From contig CANTUV010000031.1 in assembly GCA_947685225.1 (NCBI GenBank), positions 72,955,001 to 73,019,000 on the forward strand: a DNA stretch of 64,000 nucleotides, given 5' to 3'. Below, in pieces: positions 22,561 to 34,440 of this stretch. A program made the position numbers and the translations under genes. This DNA is from Garcia nutans (Eukaryota > Streptophyta > Magnoliopsida > Malpighiales > Euphorbiaceae). Each line of letters begins with the position of its first letter. Position 1 is the first letter of the stretch. Below the pieces are notes generated by a model that had not been told where the DNA came from, ran no database searches, and saw only the letters and a program-made list of their open reading frames with translations.

Positions 22561-24964
22561 TAACTTGTGTTTATCTAACATAATATATCTTATTTAAAAT
22601 TTATGATATTGAAATTTCGTGTTGTAGTGCATATGTTCTTATTGCATCCCCTTCGAGAAATAAAATAGATTATCAATATTATATTGATATATATATATAT
22701 ATATAGGTTTTGATAATCTATATTAGATGTTATGGGACCTTTAATGATAAATTTTCTATAGCAAGATTTTTAATGAGTTAGTTTTTTCACCATTAGGAAG
22801 AAGTTAAAAGTGAAGGGGCAAAAGCATAAGAGATTAGTTGGAATACACCAACTTTGTCCAATCTTGATATACACACATATCCTTGTGAACTGAAAATTCA
22901 AAAATAAATTCATATGTAGAATGTTGTAAATCAGTTACCATATATCTTTACAAATACCCAGAAGGTGTCTAAATCACATGTTCCCGCTGTTAATACTCTT
23001 GTTCGATTGATTGTTTCTATAAGACATATGATTAGTATGGCAGCCAATGAGTCTAATATACTCCTAAAGACTGGAGGACCACTTGATTCAAAATATTATT
23101 CTCTAAAAGAAGGAAAAATAAATAATTTCAAAAGGATACTCCCGAAGAGGTTAAAAGCAACATAAATCAACAGCTGCATATTTCTAGATAAGTAATCCCA
23201 TAAGTTGTTCTCGTACTAAAAATTTTTGAGATATCATTAAAACCTAGAAATATATGAGAAATGAGTGAAATTATTGTTGATAATATATTTATATATAGTT
23301 GCTACTGAAATTATTCAAATATGCTTAACCCCAAAAATATTTTAAAATTTCGACGTCGAAGTGATTAGCCAAAATGAAAAGAAGTAATCTAGGCTGAGCT
23401 AGATTCATTTACTAAACATATAATATTTGAACCAGTTATCCAGGCACTAGAAGATGTCAAACGCATGGGATATTGTATATAAAAAAAATGAATCAAACAT
23501 GATGATGAAAGGAATACATTTTTGCTATTATGAATGCAATTACTTTTAAAATTAGTTTGGCAGCCTCTGAAGTGATCGACGTTATATTATGATAACTTAC
23601 TCATATGGCTCATAAGAGAAATAAGTTAAATGAAATTATAAAATACAAGGCAAAACTTATAGCATAAGAATTCTCATAAAGACCTTGTATAGATTATGAT
23701 GAGACATATTTTTCTGTCATAGATACTATTATTTTTATATTTTTGATATGTTTTGCAACCTTTGTAGGGCCTAACATATATTTGATGGATGTTGTAACAA
23801 TTTACGTATATGGTTCATTAGATAATGATATATATATATATATGAAAATCCCTGAAGACTTCAAAATGTATGAAGCATCAAGATGCCTGAAGCATATAAT
23901 ACCTTAACAAATATATTATATTGAGCTCTAAAGATCATGATATAAGCTAAAGCAATCTAGGCGGATATGGTATAAATGTCTATTGAAATATTTAAAAGAA
24001 ATTGGATATGAAACTAATTTTCATTTGTCCATGTGTTTTTATCTACAAGATAAATTTAGAATTTGTTATAGTTGCAGTTTATGTTAATAATTTAAATATA
24101 GTGAAAACTCCAGAAGAAATCTCAATTAATGTAGATTGTTTAAAAAATTAATTTGAAATAAAAAATCTTAGAAGAATAAAATTTTATCTTGGATTTCAAG
24201 TTGAGTATCTGTCAAATAGAGTTTTTATCCATCAAGCATCATATATCAAAAAATCTTGAAATAATTTTATATAGATAAATCTTATCCATTAAACATTTCA
24301 ATGATTATTCGTTCTCTTAATGTAATGAAGAGATTATTAGTCATGAAGTATCATATCTCATTGTAGTATGGATGATTTTATATCTTGCTAGTAATACAAG
24401 ATCATATATTAGTTTTGTAGTTAATTTATTTGCAAGGGTTAGTTTTATTAATTGAAGGCATTGAAATGAAGTGAAACATGTTATATGTTATCTATGTGGC
24501 ACATCTGATATGAATTATGTCTTAATATGTAATAATATTGTTATTTCATATCGATTTATGAAGCAAACAATCATTGCTACTTAATCAATTCATTTAGAGT
24601 TATTAGTCATTCATGAAGCTAGTTGTGAATGTGTATGGTTGAAAACTATAATCAAATATATTAAAAGGGCTTATGGTTCACTTGTTGAAAGCAACAAAAC
24701 AACAATATTATATAAAGATAATGCAACTTATGTTGCACAAATCAAGGGAGATCATATTAAAGGTGATAATGCTAAATATATATCAACAATATTCTTTTAT
24801 ATTCATGAACTCATGACGAAATGAATTTGCAAAATTCGTTCAAGTGACAATCCAACAAATTTTTTTATAAAGGCACTGTCGTCATCAGTCTTCAAAAGAC
24901 ATATACACAATGTTGCAATGCATTCATTTAAAATATTTTGGTTGAATATAGTTTGAGGGGAAGT
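22561..24964 (+). pseudogene. Copia E integrase C-terminus, RT and RNase H remnants
   Basis: After the solo LTR comes YVLIASPSRNKIDYQYY (about 22630-22685), the usual integrase C-terminal block. Next is a linker with SHVPAVNTLVRLIVSI (22965 onward) and KTGGPLDSKYYS. RT traces follow: YDETYFSVIDTI near 23695, LMDVVTIYVYGSLDNDIYI, MKIPEDFKM, then a LVSYIAVWMILYLASN-like region. RNase H shows TTILYKDNATYVAQIKGDHI and KYISTIFFYIHEL at 24690-24815. The catalytic RT box is not recognisable. Multiple stops are present. Confidence 0.7.
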
Positions 24965-25307
24965 TACTTATGAATATTGTACTCTTTTTCTTTCGCTAAG
25001 TTTTTATCCCACTAAATTTTTTTAGCAAGATTTTAATGATTCATATTCATAGGGGTAATTATCCAAGAAAAAATGTTAGAAAATATGTGAATGATAATCA
25101 GATTAATCTTATCTTATCAAAATTATAATTAACTTTATCCTATTTAGATTAAGATTAATTTCATAATAGTTGTAATTTTTTATTCTTATCTAAAATCTGT
25201 TTGCATCACTATATACAACCATTATGGATAACGTACGAGAGATAATTCACAATAAAAAAAATTATCTTATCTTTCTTTTTCTATTTATTTTCTTAATATT
25301 TATAACA
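24965..25307 (+). repeat. Copia E 3' LTR (approximate)
   Basis: It follows the polypurine tract GTTTGAGGGGAAGT. It contains the ATTGTACTCTTTTTCTTTCGC and TTTTTATCCCACT...TTTTTTTAGCAAG stretches typical of this copia LTR type, and ends ...TTATAACA at 25307. No 5' partner is visible in the window, so the borders are approximate. Confidence 0.5.
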
Positions 25308-26747
25308 CAAAATATTATTTTGTGTTAAATAAAAATAATGAAATTAGAAAATAAATAGAAGTCTAAATAAATGCAATTTATGTAATATAAGATTAAAATG
25401 AATGAAAAACTATATTAATCAATAATTTCTGTCAAAATTAAAGTGAAGAACATGAAAACAGTAAAGTCAAATGGAAGAAGATGAATTTTAATAAATAAAT
25501 AAAAGACTTCCAAATGAGCTACGACTAAAAAAAAACTTCTGATTTGTTCTTCATTTTTATTATTATTATTTTTATCAAAAATCAAGTTGTCACTTTTGGA
25601 CTGCCAAAAAGAATCGCATGAAAAATATGGGCTTATTCTTTTTCTCATTTTTACCACTTAATAATTTATAATATTGAAATAGAAACTTTCTTTTTTTATT
25701 AAAAAAAATAATTAGTTAATTATACTCACCTACCATGAAATGTTAATTAATTTGTAATTTTGCATAAGAACAAATATGCTTTTTTTTTCCAAATAAAATA
25801 CCTAACAGTCTCCTTATACACAATCTATCATATACTACTTTTTAAGTCGTTGTTTTAAAGTCATAGTCAACTTAAATTGTTTTATTTCTGATTTACTTAA
25901 TAAATTTTAATGTTTCCATGAATTAGTATTTTAACTAACAACTTTTTTTCATTTAAAATATTAGAAATATAGCAATTTTTTATATGATATAGAGAAAAAA
26001 GGTCAGGTATTAAGTAATTAAACTACTCCATCATGTTAATGAGAAAATGTCTTATTAAATTTTATTTTTGGAGGCAACATTTAAATATTATTAATGAATA
26101 TTATAAATCGCATACGAAAAGTATGCCATTAAACTCATTAGAAAAAATAATTTTAATAAAATATAAATTAACCAAAAGTATGATTTTTTAAGAAAATATT
26201 ATATTATATAAAATAATAAAATGATTTAATTGAAAAAATAATTTATTTTTAAATTTAGATTCATTTCTTTAATTGTAATTTGGATTCAGAGTAATATTTG
26301 AAGAAGCAACTCGTGATTGAAAACTACCGTTATGATGATATAATTTATCTGGTATTATGTTTTATTTTTATTAAGTTAGGCGATTGGTAAAATTGAAAAA
26401 TGGTTGCTGGAATTTATATGTTAAATTTAAATACTCAATAATATAAATAATGTAATTTTTGAGCTATAAAAATATTTTAAAGTAAAATCACTTACTTTAT
26501 TCAGTATAAATTTTTAGTTTGATTTATTATTTTAGATAATTTTTTTTGTTTAATTGAGACTTTTAAAATAATCATTAAAATTATCAAATAATTTAAAATA
26601 ATTAAATATTGAAAATTTTAAATTTAAATGGTAAATTGTATTATTGAACACAGCCTGCCTCCCTCCAATACATTAATTTTATTGATTTTAGACTAAATAT
26701 ATTTTCAAGCAAAAACATTCTTTGGTTAGTTTATTTATTAATTATAA
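25308..26747. other. AT-rich intergenic spacer
   Basis: No open frame or repeat that I can support. Long A/T runs throughout. Confidence 0.5.
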
Positions 26748-27780
26748 TCATACCTATATTATATATATATAAAAGCCAAGGATATAAAAAGTCTTAAAAG
26801 TGTAACATATCATTAATTTTTTAAAATAATAATCTCTCATTTTAATTAATTTTTACTTAATTTTAATAATTTATATAAAATATAAACTTAATATTATTAT
26901 ATTTGTGACTATTAATTTTCTAATAAAAAACTTTACATCAATATAATTTCATAAAATTAATTAAATAAATTATATTTATGAATTTTAATTTTTTAAAAAT
27001 TAATTATACATTAATATAATAAAATATTATTAATTAATTTATATATTTTTAAGAAATTTGAAATTTTAAAATACTTTTAACTTTCTTAAAAAATTAATTA
27101 TAAATTAATAAATCTATTTATTTATAATATTGAATAATTTATATAATTTTAAGAATTAAAAAATTAAATAATAAAATATATGATTGTTTATAAAATATAA
27201 ATTAATTGCACATTACTATAATTTAATAATATATTTATTTTTTAATAAATTTTAAAGGTTAAAAATATATAAATTAATTATAAATTAAATAATTAATTTA
27301 ATAATAATTAATTTATATATTTTAGAAATTTAAATAAATTAAATAATAAAATATATAATTATTTTTGAAATTCCTAATATATATATAATTATATATATAA
27401 TATATAATTTTTGACATTCCTAATATATATTTTTTTCATTTTTAATTTGAATAATTTTTTTAAAATTTAAAATTTAATAATTAATAAATTATACTTATGA
27501 ATTTTAATCTTCTATAAATTAATTATATATTAATATAAGTTAATAATATATTTATATTTTTTAAAAATTTTAAAAGTTAAAAATATAAAACTCTTAACAT
27601 TCATAATAAATTAATTATAAAATAAATAATTTATTTATAATAATAATTAACTTATATATTTTAAAATTTTAAAAAACTAAACAATAAAATATATGATCTT
27701 TGAAATTTTTACTCTATATTTAATTTAGACTTGTGTGTGCGCAGGTATACATGTATGTGTATATGTATGAATAAGTTAAA

Positions 27781-27813
<33 letters not shown>

Positions 27814-28625
27814 GCATAATGTAAAAATAAATAGTATTTATTATGTTTAGTAAAAAAAACTTATCAATATATAAATATAAAAGATCATATATTTAATAAA
27901 ATATTAATAATATTTTTAACTTAAATTATTAATTTATGAAGATAAAAGTAATGTATTTAATAAAGTATTAATATTTAGAATTATTAATATATAAAAATAA
28001 AAAGCTCATATATTTCATCAATTATTAATATAAATTTAATAATTAAAAATATCAATATATAAAAATTCAATGTCATATATTTAATAAATTAAATAAATTA
28101 TTAATAAATATTTTAACTAAAATTATTAATATATAAAGATAAAATATTATATATTTAATAAATTTTTAATTGAAACTATTAATATATTTAAAAATAAAAG
28201 GTCACATATTTAATAAATTATTAATATATAAAAATAAAATATCTTATATTTAAGAAATTTATTGGCCAAAATTAAAAATAAATAAAAAGTAGATTATTAT
28301 GTAATATTTATATAATACAAAAATGCCATGTGTTATAGTTATTTATCTATTTATATATTATTTATGTATTATAATTTATTATATGAAACTATTAATATAT
28401 AAAGATAAAAAATAAAATCACATTTTAATTTTATTTTCTAAAATTATACTAATAATTATTGAATATATTAAATTTAAAATTTAATGACTAAAATAATTAT
28501 CATATGAAGATAAAATATAATATATTTAATAAATTATAAAAATATAAATATATAATATTATATATATAATAAAATTTTTATAACATAATAAAAAAATTAT
28601 ATTTCCGCATCGTGAGGCATACTAG
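26748..28625 (+). mobile_element. H1: Helitron-like non-autonomous element (decayed)
   Basis: It begins with TC at 26748 after an A, followed by ATACCTATATTATATATATA, AAAGCC and AGTCTTAAAAGTGTAACATATC, the kind of 5' end seen in plant Helitrons. It ends with a short GC-rich hairpin, CCGCATCGTGAGG (28605-28617), then CATACTAG. That gives the CTAG terminus preceded by a palindrome around CATCG, as in plant Helitrons. The base after CTAG is A and not the expected T, and the hairpin is imperfect. The interior is extremely AT-rich, with reiterated AATTAATTATAAATTAAT-like modules and no coding sequence. A relative lies in intron 2 of the transporter gene. Confidence 0.5.
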
Positions 28626-29941
28626 ACTTAATTTTATTAGTCTGCCTAAACTTGTGAGAAAATTAAGAAAATTAGAAACTGGATCCATAAACAACTAATA
28701 AGCTTTTTTTTTTTTTTAAATAAAAATACAACTAACAGCATTGAAACTCATAAGCTCAAAATACTAACAATAATTTATTTTTTATTTTTTAAAATGGAAC
28801 TAACAATAATTCATTTAATTTCATATAAAACAGTAAGCTAATTCATAAAAAATACTAAACAATAATAAATTTGTAATCATATAAATAATCATCCAATATG
28901 TACATTAATACAAATTTGTAATAATTTTTTTATAATCATCCAACATATATTAATCCAATGACCCATGGCTAGAAGAAAAAAATTCATTTCAAATATTAAA
29001 GATAGTATAATCCTTCAAATTCAAATAAATTTACAAAAAAAAATACGAAAAAGAAACTCAAATTTTCAATTCATGATAAATCTTTTTTATTTACTATTTT
29101 TACAAATCTTCTTTTAATAATAACAATTTTAGTTACCTGCCAAACCGTAAGTTCTTGTTGTTTTTGCTCTTTTATAACATTTTAAAAAACAAAGTGAAAT
29201 AATTTTTTTTTTGTGAATCATCGTTTTAAAGTCTAAGCCGAGTAAGATTACAAATGTAATAAAACTCTTTATATCAAATTTTAATATAATTACATACTCA
29301 AATACTTAAATTTGAGATATCTAATTAAACTAAAATAGTTTTTTTTATCAACTAATTTTTATGTTTGATAATTATCAAAGTTAAAGTTAAAGGCAAAATT
29401 GAAATTTATTTTTATATTAATTATTTAATATATATATATAGGTAATTAATGTGGAATGTTTTAATAGTTTTGCAAATAATAATTAATAAATTTATATATT
29501 TTTAAGTGTTATTGATTCTTATAAATTTATAAACTTAATGAAAAAAATTTAAAGTAGTAAGAAAATTTATATTAGACGAAATAATTGGAAATTTGAAAAT
29601 AATTCATAGTGGAGGAGAAAACAAATTTAAAATTCGAGAACACACCTATATGATCAATTAGAAAAAAGAAATTGAATTTTATTTGTTTATTATAAATTTT
29701 TATTAAATAAAAGTGAGTTTTTTTTTCATGTTATAATCTTCATACTTTGTAAAATTAAAGATTTCGGTTGTGTGGATAGGCAGACAAATAGTGGAGGATC
29801 AAATGTTTCCAAAAAAAATAATAATAATAATAATAAATTACAGGTGTAGCGCTGACTATCTCTGAAATTAGAGATTTAAGTAAGATTTCTTAGGACGAAA
29901 TCATAACGTCAAGTTGTTGACATCACCTTGTGCGACATCAT
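28626..29941. other. Upstream region of the transporter gene
   Basis: AT-rich spacer without recognisable coding sequence. A (AAT)n run lies at about 29819-29837. The core promoter must be in the right-hand part, but I see no single convincing TATA box; a TATTATAAATTT stretch near 29687 is one weak candidate. Confidence 0.35.
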
Positions 29942-29968
29942 CTTTTCTTCTTCTTCTTCTTCTTCTTT
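29942..29968 (+). promoter_or_regulatory. CTT-rich tract in the probable 5' UTR
   Basis: A (TTC)n pyrimidine tract about 65-90 bp before the start codon of the transporter gene. Such tracts are common near plant transcription starts and in 5' UTRs. Its role here is inference. Confidence 0.4.
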
Positions 29969-29971
29969 AAG

Positions 29972-30022
29972 ATGTTTGCTAGAGAGAGCTCTCAACACAA
30001 CAACACATATTCATTTTCTTGA
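29972..30022 (+). other. Possible 16-codon upstream ORF
   Basis: An ATG at 29972 opens a frame (MFARESSQHN...) that stops with TGA at 30020-30022, ten bases before the main ATG and in another frame. It matters only if transcription starts upstream of 29972, which the sequence does not show. Confidence 0.35.
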
Positions 30023-30032
30023 ATATTAAGGC

Positions 30033-33000
30033 ATGGGAGAATTACACTGTAGTGATGAGTTGCCTCTTCACAACCAAAGCCCCATCTCTACACCAAAGCC
30101 CCTCCAACTGCAACTCATCACCATCGCAGGCGGCGGATCTGTGAGAGAGACACCGATGAATACAGAAGGCGATGGCCAAGAAACTTGGCTTCCTATCACA
30201 GAATCAAGAAATGGAAATATTTATAATTCTGTATTTCATTTGGTTTCTTCAGGAATTGGATTTCAAGCTCTTTTACTTCCTTTAGCCTTTTCTACTCTTG
30301 GATGGTATATTTCTTTAATTCTTTCTTTCTTTTCTTTTGCATTCACTGTTCTACTATGTTAACTAATGATCTTTAATTTATATATAAAAAAAAACAATAT
30401 CTTTTTTTTATAAATCATAATTTCAAAATCGAGTAAGATAAAACTATAAAAATAACAAAACTCTTTTTACCAAAATTTAACCTAAATATAAAGAATTATT
30501 TTATTTTTATAAAAGAAATTAAATTCAAATCTACCCAGTATTTGATAAAAATTAATAAAAAAAATTAAGTGTTAAATAAAATAAATAATAATATAATTTA
30601 TAAGTATTTTTCAAGCTAATTAAGTCTGAAATTAAATTAATAAAATAAATATAATATTAATAATATGAGGAAAAACTAATGAGGTATAATGGTGCAGGTC
30701 ATGGGGAATTATATGTTTCTGGGTTGCATTTAGTTGGCAACTCTATACCACATGGATTCTGGTTCAGCTTCACGAAGTGGTTCCTGGAGCACGCTGCAGC
30801 AGATTTCTTCAACTTGCTATCTCTGCCTTTGGTTAGTTTTCTTTCTTTCTTTGTCAACGAATCTTTTACCCGTGGGATGCGAGGGAATAAAAATAATAAA
30901 ATATAAATATATATAATAAATAAATAAATAATTTATATATAAATTAACAATAAATTCTATTATAAAATATAAAATAATATATTTACCTTAATGTTTATGA
31001 TAATTTTATTAAAATAATATAGATAAATAATATAAATTTTTTATTTTATAACTTGATATTTTTACTAATCAAAAATAAAATTTACATAATTTTTTTGCTT
31101 CAAAAATATCATGAATTTTATAAAATAAAATTCAAGTAAATTTTTTTAAATAAAAAGAAAATATGAGTAAGATGATTTATAATCATAATTAATATTAAAA
31201 TTCTTATTAATATTATTATTATTACATAAATTTTTAATGTATAATTAATTTGTTAAAAAAATTAAAGTCATATTTTTCATTATTTAAATTTTAAAATTTA
31301 TAAAAAGATATAAATTAATTATTAATTAAATAATTAAGTATTAAATTAACTATTAATATATAATTAATTTATTAAAAATATCACATCATATATTTTATTA
31401 TATTATTTAATTTCTTTAAATTTCTAAAAATATATAAATTAATTATTATTATAAATTAATTTATTTATTTATAATTATTTCTCAAAAAATTAATTTATTA
31501 GAATGGTTAAGAGTCATTTATTTAAAAAAAATGAGATAGCATTATTTAAAAAAAAATTATGATGTGTTACTTTTAGAATACTTCTTTCATCTTCAGCATA
31601 TATATAATATAAATATTAGTTAAACAATTAAAATTTATTTTTATTATTTAAGCTGGTGTTAAAAACACACTATGTTCAAAATATTAATTAGAAATCGGGA
31701 AAGGGATCATATTTTCAGTAGTTCAGTTTTAATATTAATTAAGTGAAATCTTCATCACAATTTTATATGAAATGTTCAAAATTTTTTTAAATATTTGATC
31801 ATTTTGAAATAATAAAGTTTTATTATAAGATTTAGCTTGCTACTCATATATAAATTTCATTTAATAAGAACATATAAGTAATCATTGAATAATAAAAAAA
31901 TATTTACGCATTTATTGAACTGAATTGTAAAAAATATGTTAAAAAAAAGGCTCTAATATTTGATATTAATAGGTCCAAAGGTGGGAAAATTAGTGGGAAT
32001 ATTCCCAGTAATGTATCTATCAGGGGGGACATGTGTGATACTAATAAACACAGGAGGGAAAACAATGGAGCTTTTCTTTGATACAATATGTGAAAAATGT
32101 GCAACACCATTGACTGGGACAGAGTGGTTCTTGTTGTTCACTTGCTTGGCTATAGTGTTGGCTCAACGTCCTAACTTGAATTCCATCGCTGGGATCTCTC
32201 TGATTGGTGCAATCACAGCCGTTGGATATTGTACTCTGATTTGGATATCCACTATCTCTAATGATGCGTCTAATGTCCCATTGCAAACACCCAATTCTCA
32301 TCTGCACAAAATTACTGATATTATTAATGCACTTGGAATTATTGCTCTTTCCTTTAGAGGTCACAATCTTGTGCTTGAAATACAGGTAAATTATCACTTC
32401 TTAATTGCTTTTACTTTTATATATTTTTTTTTTAAAAATTGCCTTTTTTCTTAATTTAATTTTTTAATTATTATAATAATTAATTATAATAATTAAATTG
32501 ATTCAGGGAACATTACCTTCAAATTCAAAGCATCCATCAAGTAAGACAATGTGGAGAGGAGTGCTTATATCATATCTTATCATAGCAATATGCTTATTTC
32601 CTCTAGCAATAGTCGGATTTGGGACAGATGGAAACAAAGTAATTAAATTACACTACTCATTTTGTATGATTAATTAACGGCTACTAACTTTTGCATATGC
32701 TAACAATTAATTTGCTTTAATTTATGGCAGATACCAACAAAATTTGAAAATTTTAGCATAATTTTGCAATTTTACAGCGAAAAAGCCTCCAAATACATCA
32801 AGGGTCTAATATACATGCTAGTAGTGGTAAATTGCTTGAGTTCATTTCAAATCTATGCTATGCCTGTATTTGACAATTTGGAGCAGAGGTATATAAGCAT
32901 CCAAAATAGGCAATGCTCGCTCTGGGTTCGGACAAGTTTGCGCCTCTTCTTTGGAGGATTAGCATTCTCTGTGGCAATTGCTTTTCCATTTTTGCCAAGC

Positions 33001-33216
33001 CTTGGAGCTTTAATTGGAGGAATGACATTGCCTCTAACATTTGTTTATCCTTGTTTCATGTGGATTTCAATTAAGAAACCCCACAAAAATGGCATAATGT
33101 GGTGTCTTAATTTAGGGCTTGGTTGCTTAGGTTTGGTTACCAGTGTTTCATTAGTAACGGTTGCAGTGTGGAATTTAGCTACAAAAGGATTAAAAACCAA
33201 CTTTTTCAAGCCCTAG
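30033..33216 (+). CDS. AATL1: Amino acid transporter, lysine/histidine transporter-like 8 type (5 exons)
   Basis: Exons: 30033-30304, 30698-30831, 31973-32385, 32507-32638 and 32731-33216. All junctions are GT-AG and the frame is continuous (phases 2, 1, 0, 0), giving 478 residues. The N-terminus is soluble (about 60 residues, with the family hallmark ETWLPITESR at 50-59). NSVFHLVSSGIGFQALLLPLAF then begins the membrane domain. Other landmarks: SWGIIC...WQLYTTWILVQLHE, KLVGIFPVMYLSGGTC, RPNLNSIAGISLIGA, NLVLEIQGTLPS, TYPCFMWISIKKP-like sequence and a NFFKP C-terminus. The family (AAAP/Aa_trans) comprises proton-coupled amino-acid symporters in plasma or inner membranes; the substrate here is not known. 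The protein is about 40 residues shorter than typical relatives. The YWAYG-like block at the end of exon 4 is replaced by GFGTDGNK. The start has a good context (GGCATGG). Intron 2 (1141 bp) holds a Helitron-like repeat. Confidence 0.93.
30860..31620 (-). mobile_element. H2: Helitron-like repeat in intron 2 of the transporter gene
   Basis: Read on the minus strand, the right end (about 31620 leftwards) reads ATATTTATATTATATATATG, then ...AAAAGTAACACATCAT, a T run and AAATAATG. This aligns by eye with the start of H1. The left end carries CCCGTGGGATGCGAGGG (30869-30885), a palindrome like the 3' hairpin of plant Helitrons, but no clean CTAG follows. The middle has the same AATTAATTATTAATTAAAT modules as H1. 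It accounts for most of intron 2 and leaves both splice sites intact. Confidence 0.5.
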
Positions 33217-33775
33217 TTCTTTTTTTCCAAGGAATTCTTGTAAATATTATTATTGAAAATCAAACCCTAATTGCATTAGTGATGCATATTAATGTATATC
33301 AGAAATCTTCAAAATGAAGGATATTATTATAGTTTGATCGATCCCTCACCTATTGTACTAAATGTAAACGTGGAACTATTGAGTTATTACTAATATATTG
33401 AAAGGGAATTTTTGGACTATTATGATTTATCAAATGCCAGTGATCCCTATAATATCCCACAATAATGATTGAAAAATTAACTCTATATGGTAATAATATT
33501 CAAATACAACTACTTAAATGGCAGTGGATCAAGTTCAGAAACAAAACCCTTTGCCCAAATTCAATAATTTAAATAGGACCATTAATCAAAACAACAAAAT
33601 AATAATCCTCGTATTTATCTCAATGGACACCCCTCTTGCCTTTCTTCTTTTTTTTTTCTTTTTTTGGTGTAATGGACTTTTATTAAAATTTTAAAGTGAA
33701 GATAATGTATCAAAAACCGAAAGTTATATTAATCTCAAAAAATATAATTATGCACCATTGTTAAGAAAAAATGGA
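33217..33775. other. 3' flank of the transporter gene
   Basis: Presumed 3' UTR and spacer, with no coding signal. AT-rich stretches such as AATATTATTATTGAAAA near 33244 could serve as polyadenylation context; no exact site can be assigned. Confidence 0.4.
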
Positions 33776-33930
33776 TGTATGATCAAATCAAGAAGCAATA
33801 GAAGAAATGCTAGAGAATTCTAATTGATGTATTAGTTACGGAAAGCTACTTATATACAAGTGCATAGAGTAAACTAGAAGCTAAACAAATGTAACCACCT
33901 TTGACTTTTATACTTATTTGTCTACGGTCT
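33776..33930 (-). repeat. Probable copia D 3' LTR
   Basis: On the minus strand it follows the end of RNase H, has a CTTGTATATAAGTAGC TATA-like box and ends ...GATCATACA at 33776. No second copy is present to confirm the borders. Confidence 0.35.
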
Positions 33931-34440
33931 GAGATGAAGAACTAACATGAATTGGAGAAATCAAGCCTTCCTTTAATTTTGCACGAAACAAATGACAATC
34001 AATGCCAATATGTTTGGTTCATTCATGGAACACCGGATTGAAAGTTATGTGAATAGGAGCTCTGTTATCGCAGTGCAAAGAAACAGGTAAGATTGGTTGA
34101 AGATGAAAATCATGAAGCAAAAATATCAACCATTGTAATTCATAGACTGTTATAGCAATGAAGCAGCACTCTGCTTCAGTAGAGCTTCGATTAATTGTTG
34201 CTTACTTTTTGGTTTTCCATGAGACCGGAGCTTCACCAAGAAAAATACAAAAGCTAGTGATCGACCGTCTAGTCTCAGGGCAGGAAGCCCAGTCAAAGTC
34301 GCAATAAGCAGTAAGCTTTAAATCATATGTTGCTGGAAAGAAAAGCCTAAGAGAAGGATGTTGCTTAAGAAAGCATAAGATATGATGTGCAACACTTAAA
34401 TGAATCTCACATGTGCTTTGCATAGGTTGACTTAATTATT
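33931..34440 (-). pseudogene. Copia D RNase H
   Basis: It contains AHHILCFLKQHPSLRLFF, LTAYCDFDWASCPETRRSIT (catalytic DADWA region with Cys for Ala), FLGEAPVSWKTKK and, downstream in other frames, a PVFHE...TKHIGIDCHLFRAKL block and a KLKEGLISP-like end. Interrupted by stops between 33960 and 34200. Confidence 0.8.

Larger units (their letters stand above)
18850..25307 (+). mobile_element. Copia E: heavily decayed Ty1/copia element
   Basis: Fragments in copia order lie on the plus strand: gag C-terminus (about 19110-19320), gag-pre-integrase and integrase (about 19540-20399), integrase C-terminus and linker (22561-23165), RT (about 23690-24480), RNase H (24540-24850), a polypurine tract (GTTTGAGGGGAAGT at about 24951) and a 3' LTR to 25307. 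A solo LTR interrupts integrase at 20400-22560. Almost every segment has stops and frameshifts. No 5' LTR was found; the left border is a guess, and G1 may have inserted next to or into it. Confidence 0.75.

Noticed and set aside
20395..22565. S1 considered as an endogenous pararetrovirus fragment because of its TATA box and palindromes
   Set aside because: No coding motif of such viruses is visible, and the TG start with a 5-bp duplication fits a solo LTR.
27788..27814. (TA)n run as an origin or regulatory element
   Set aside because: Simple repeat in extremely AT-rich DNA; nothing supports a function.
30679..30906. Frame starting MRYNGAGHGELYVSG as a separate small gene
   Set aside because: It overlaps exon 2 of the transporter in a different frame and spans both splice sites.
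30832..31972. Extra exon in intron 2 of the transporter
   Set aside because: The residues needed are all supplied by exons 2 and 3; the intron is AT-rich repeat.
31904..32397. Minus-strand frames opposite exon 3 of the transporter
   Set aside because: Shadow frames; the plus-strand exon has family motifs and correct splice sites.
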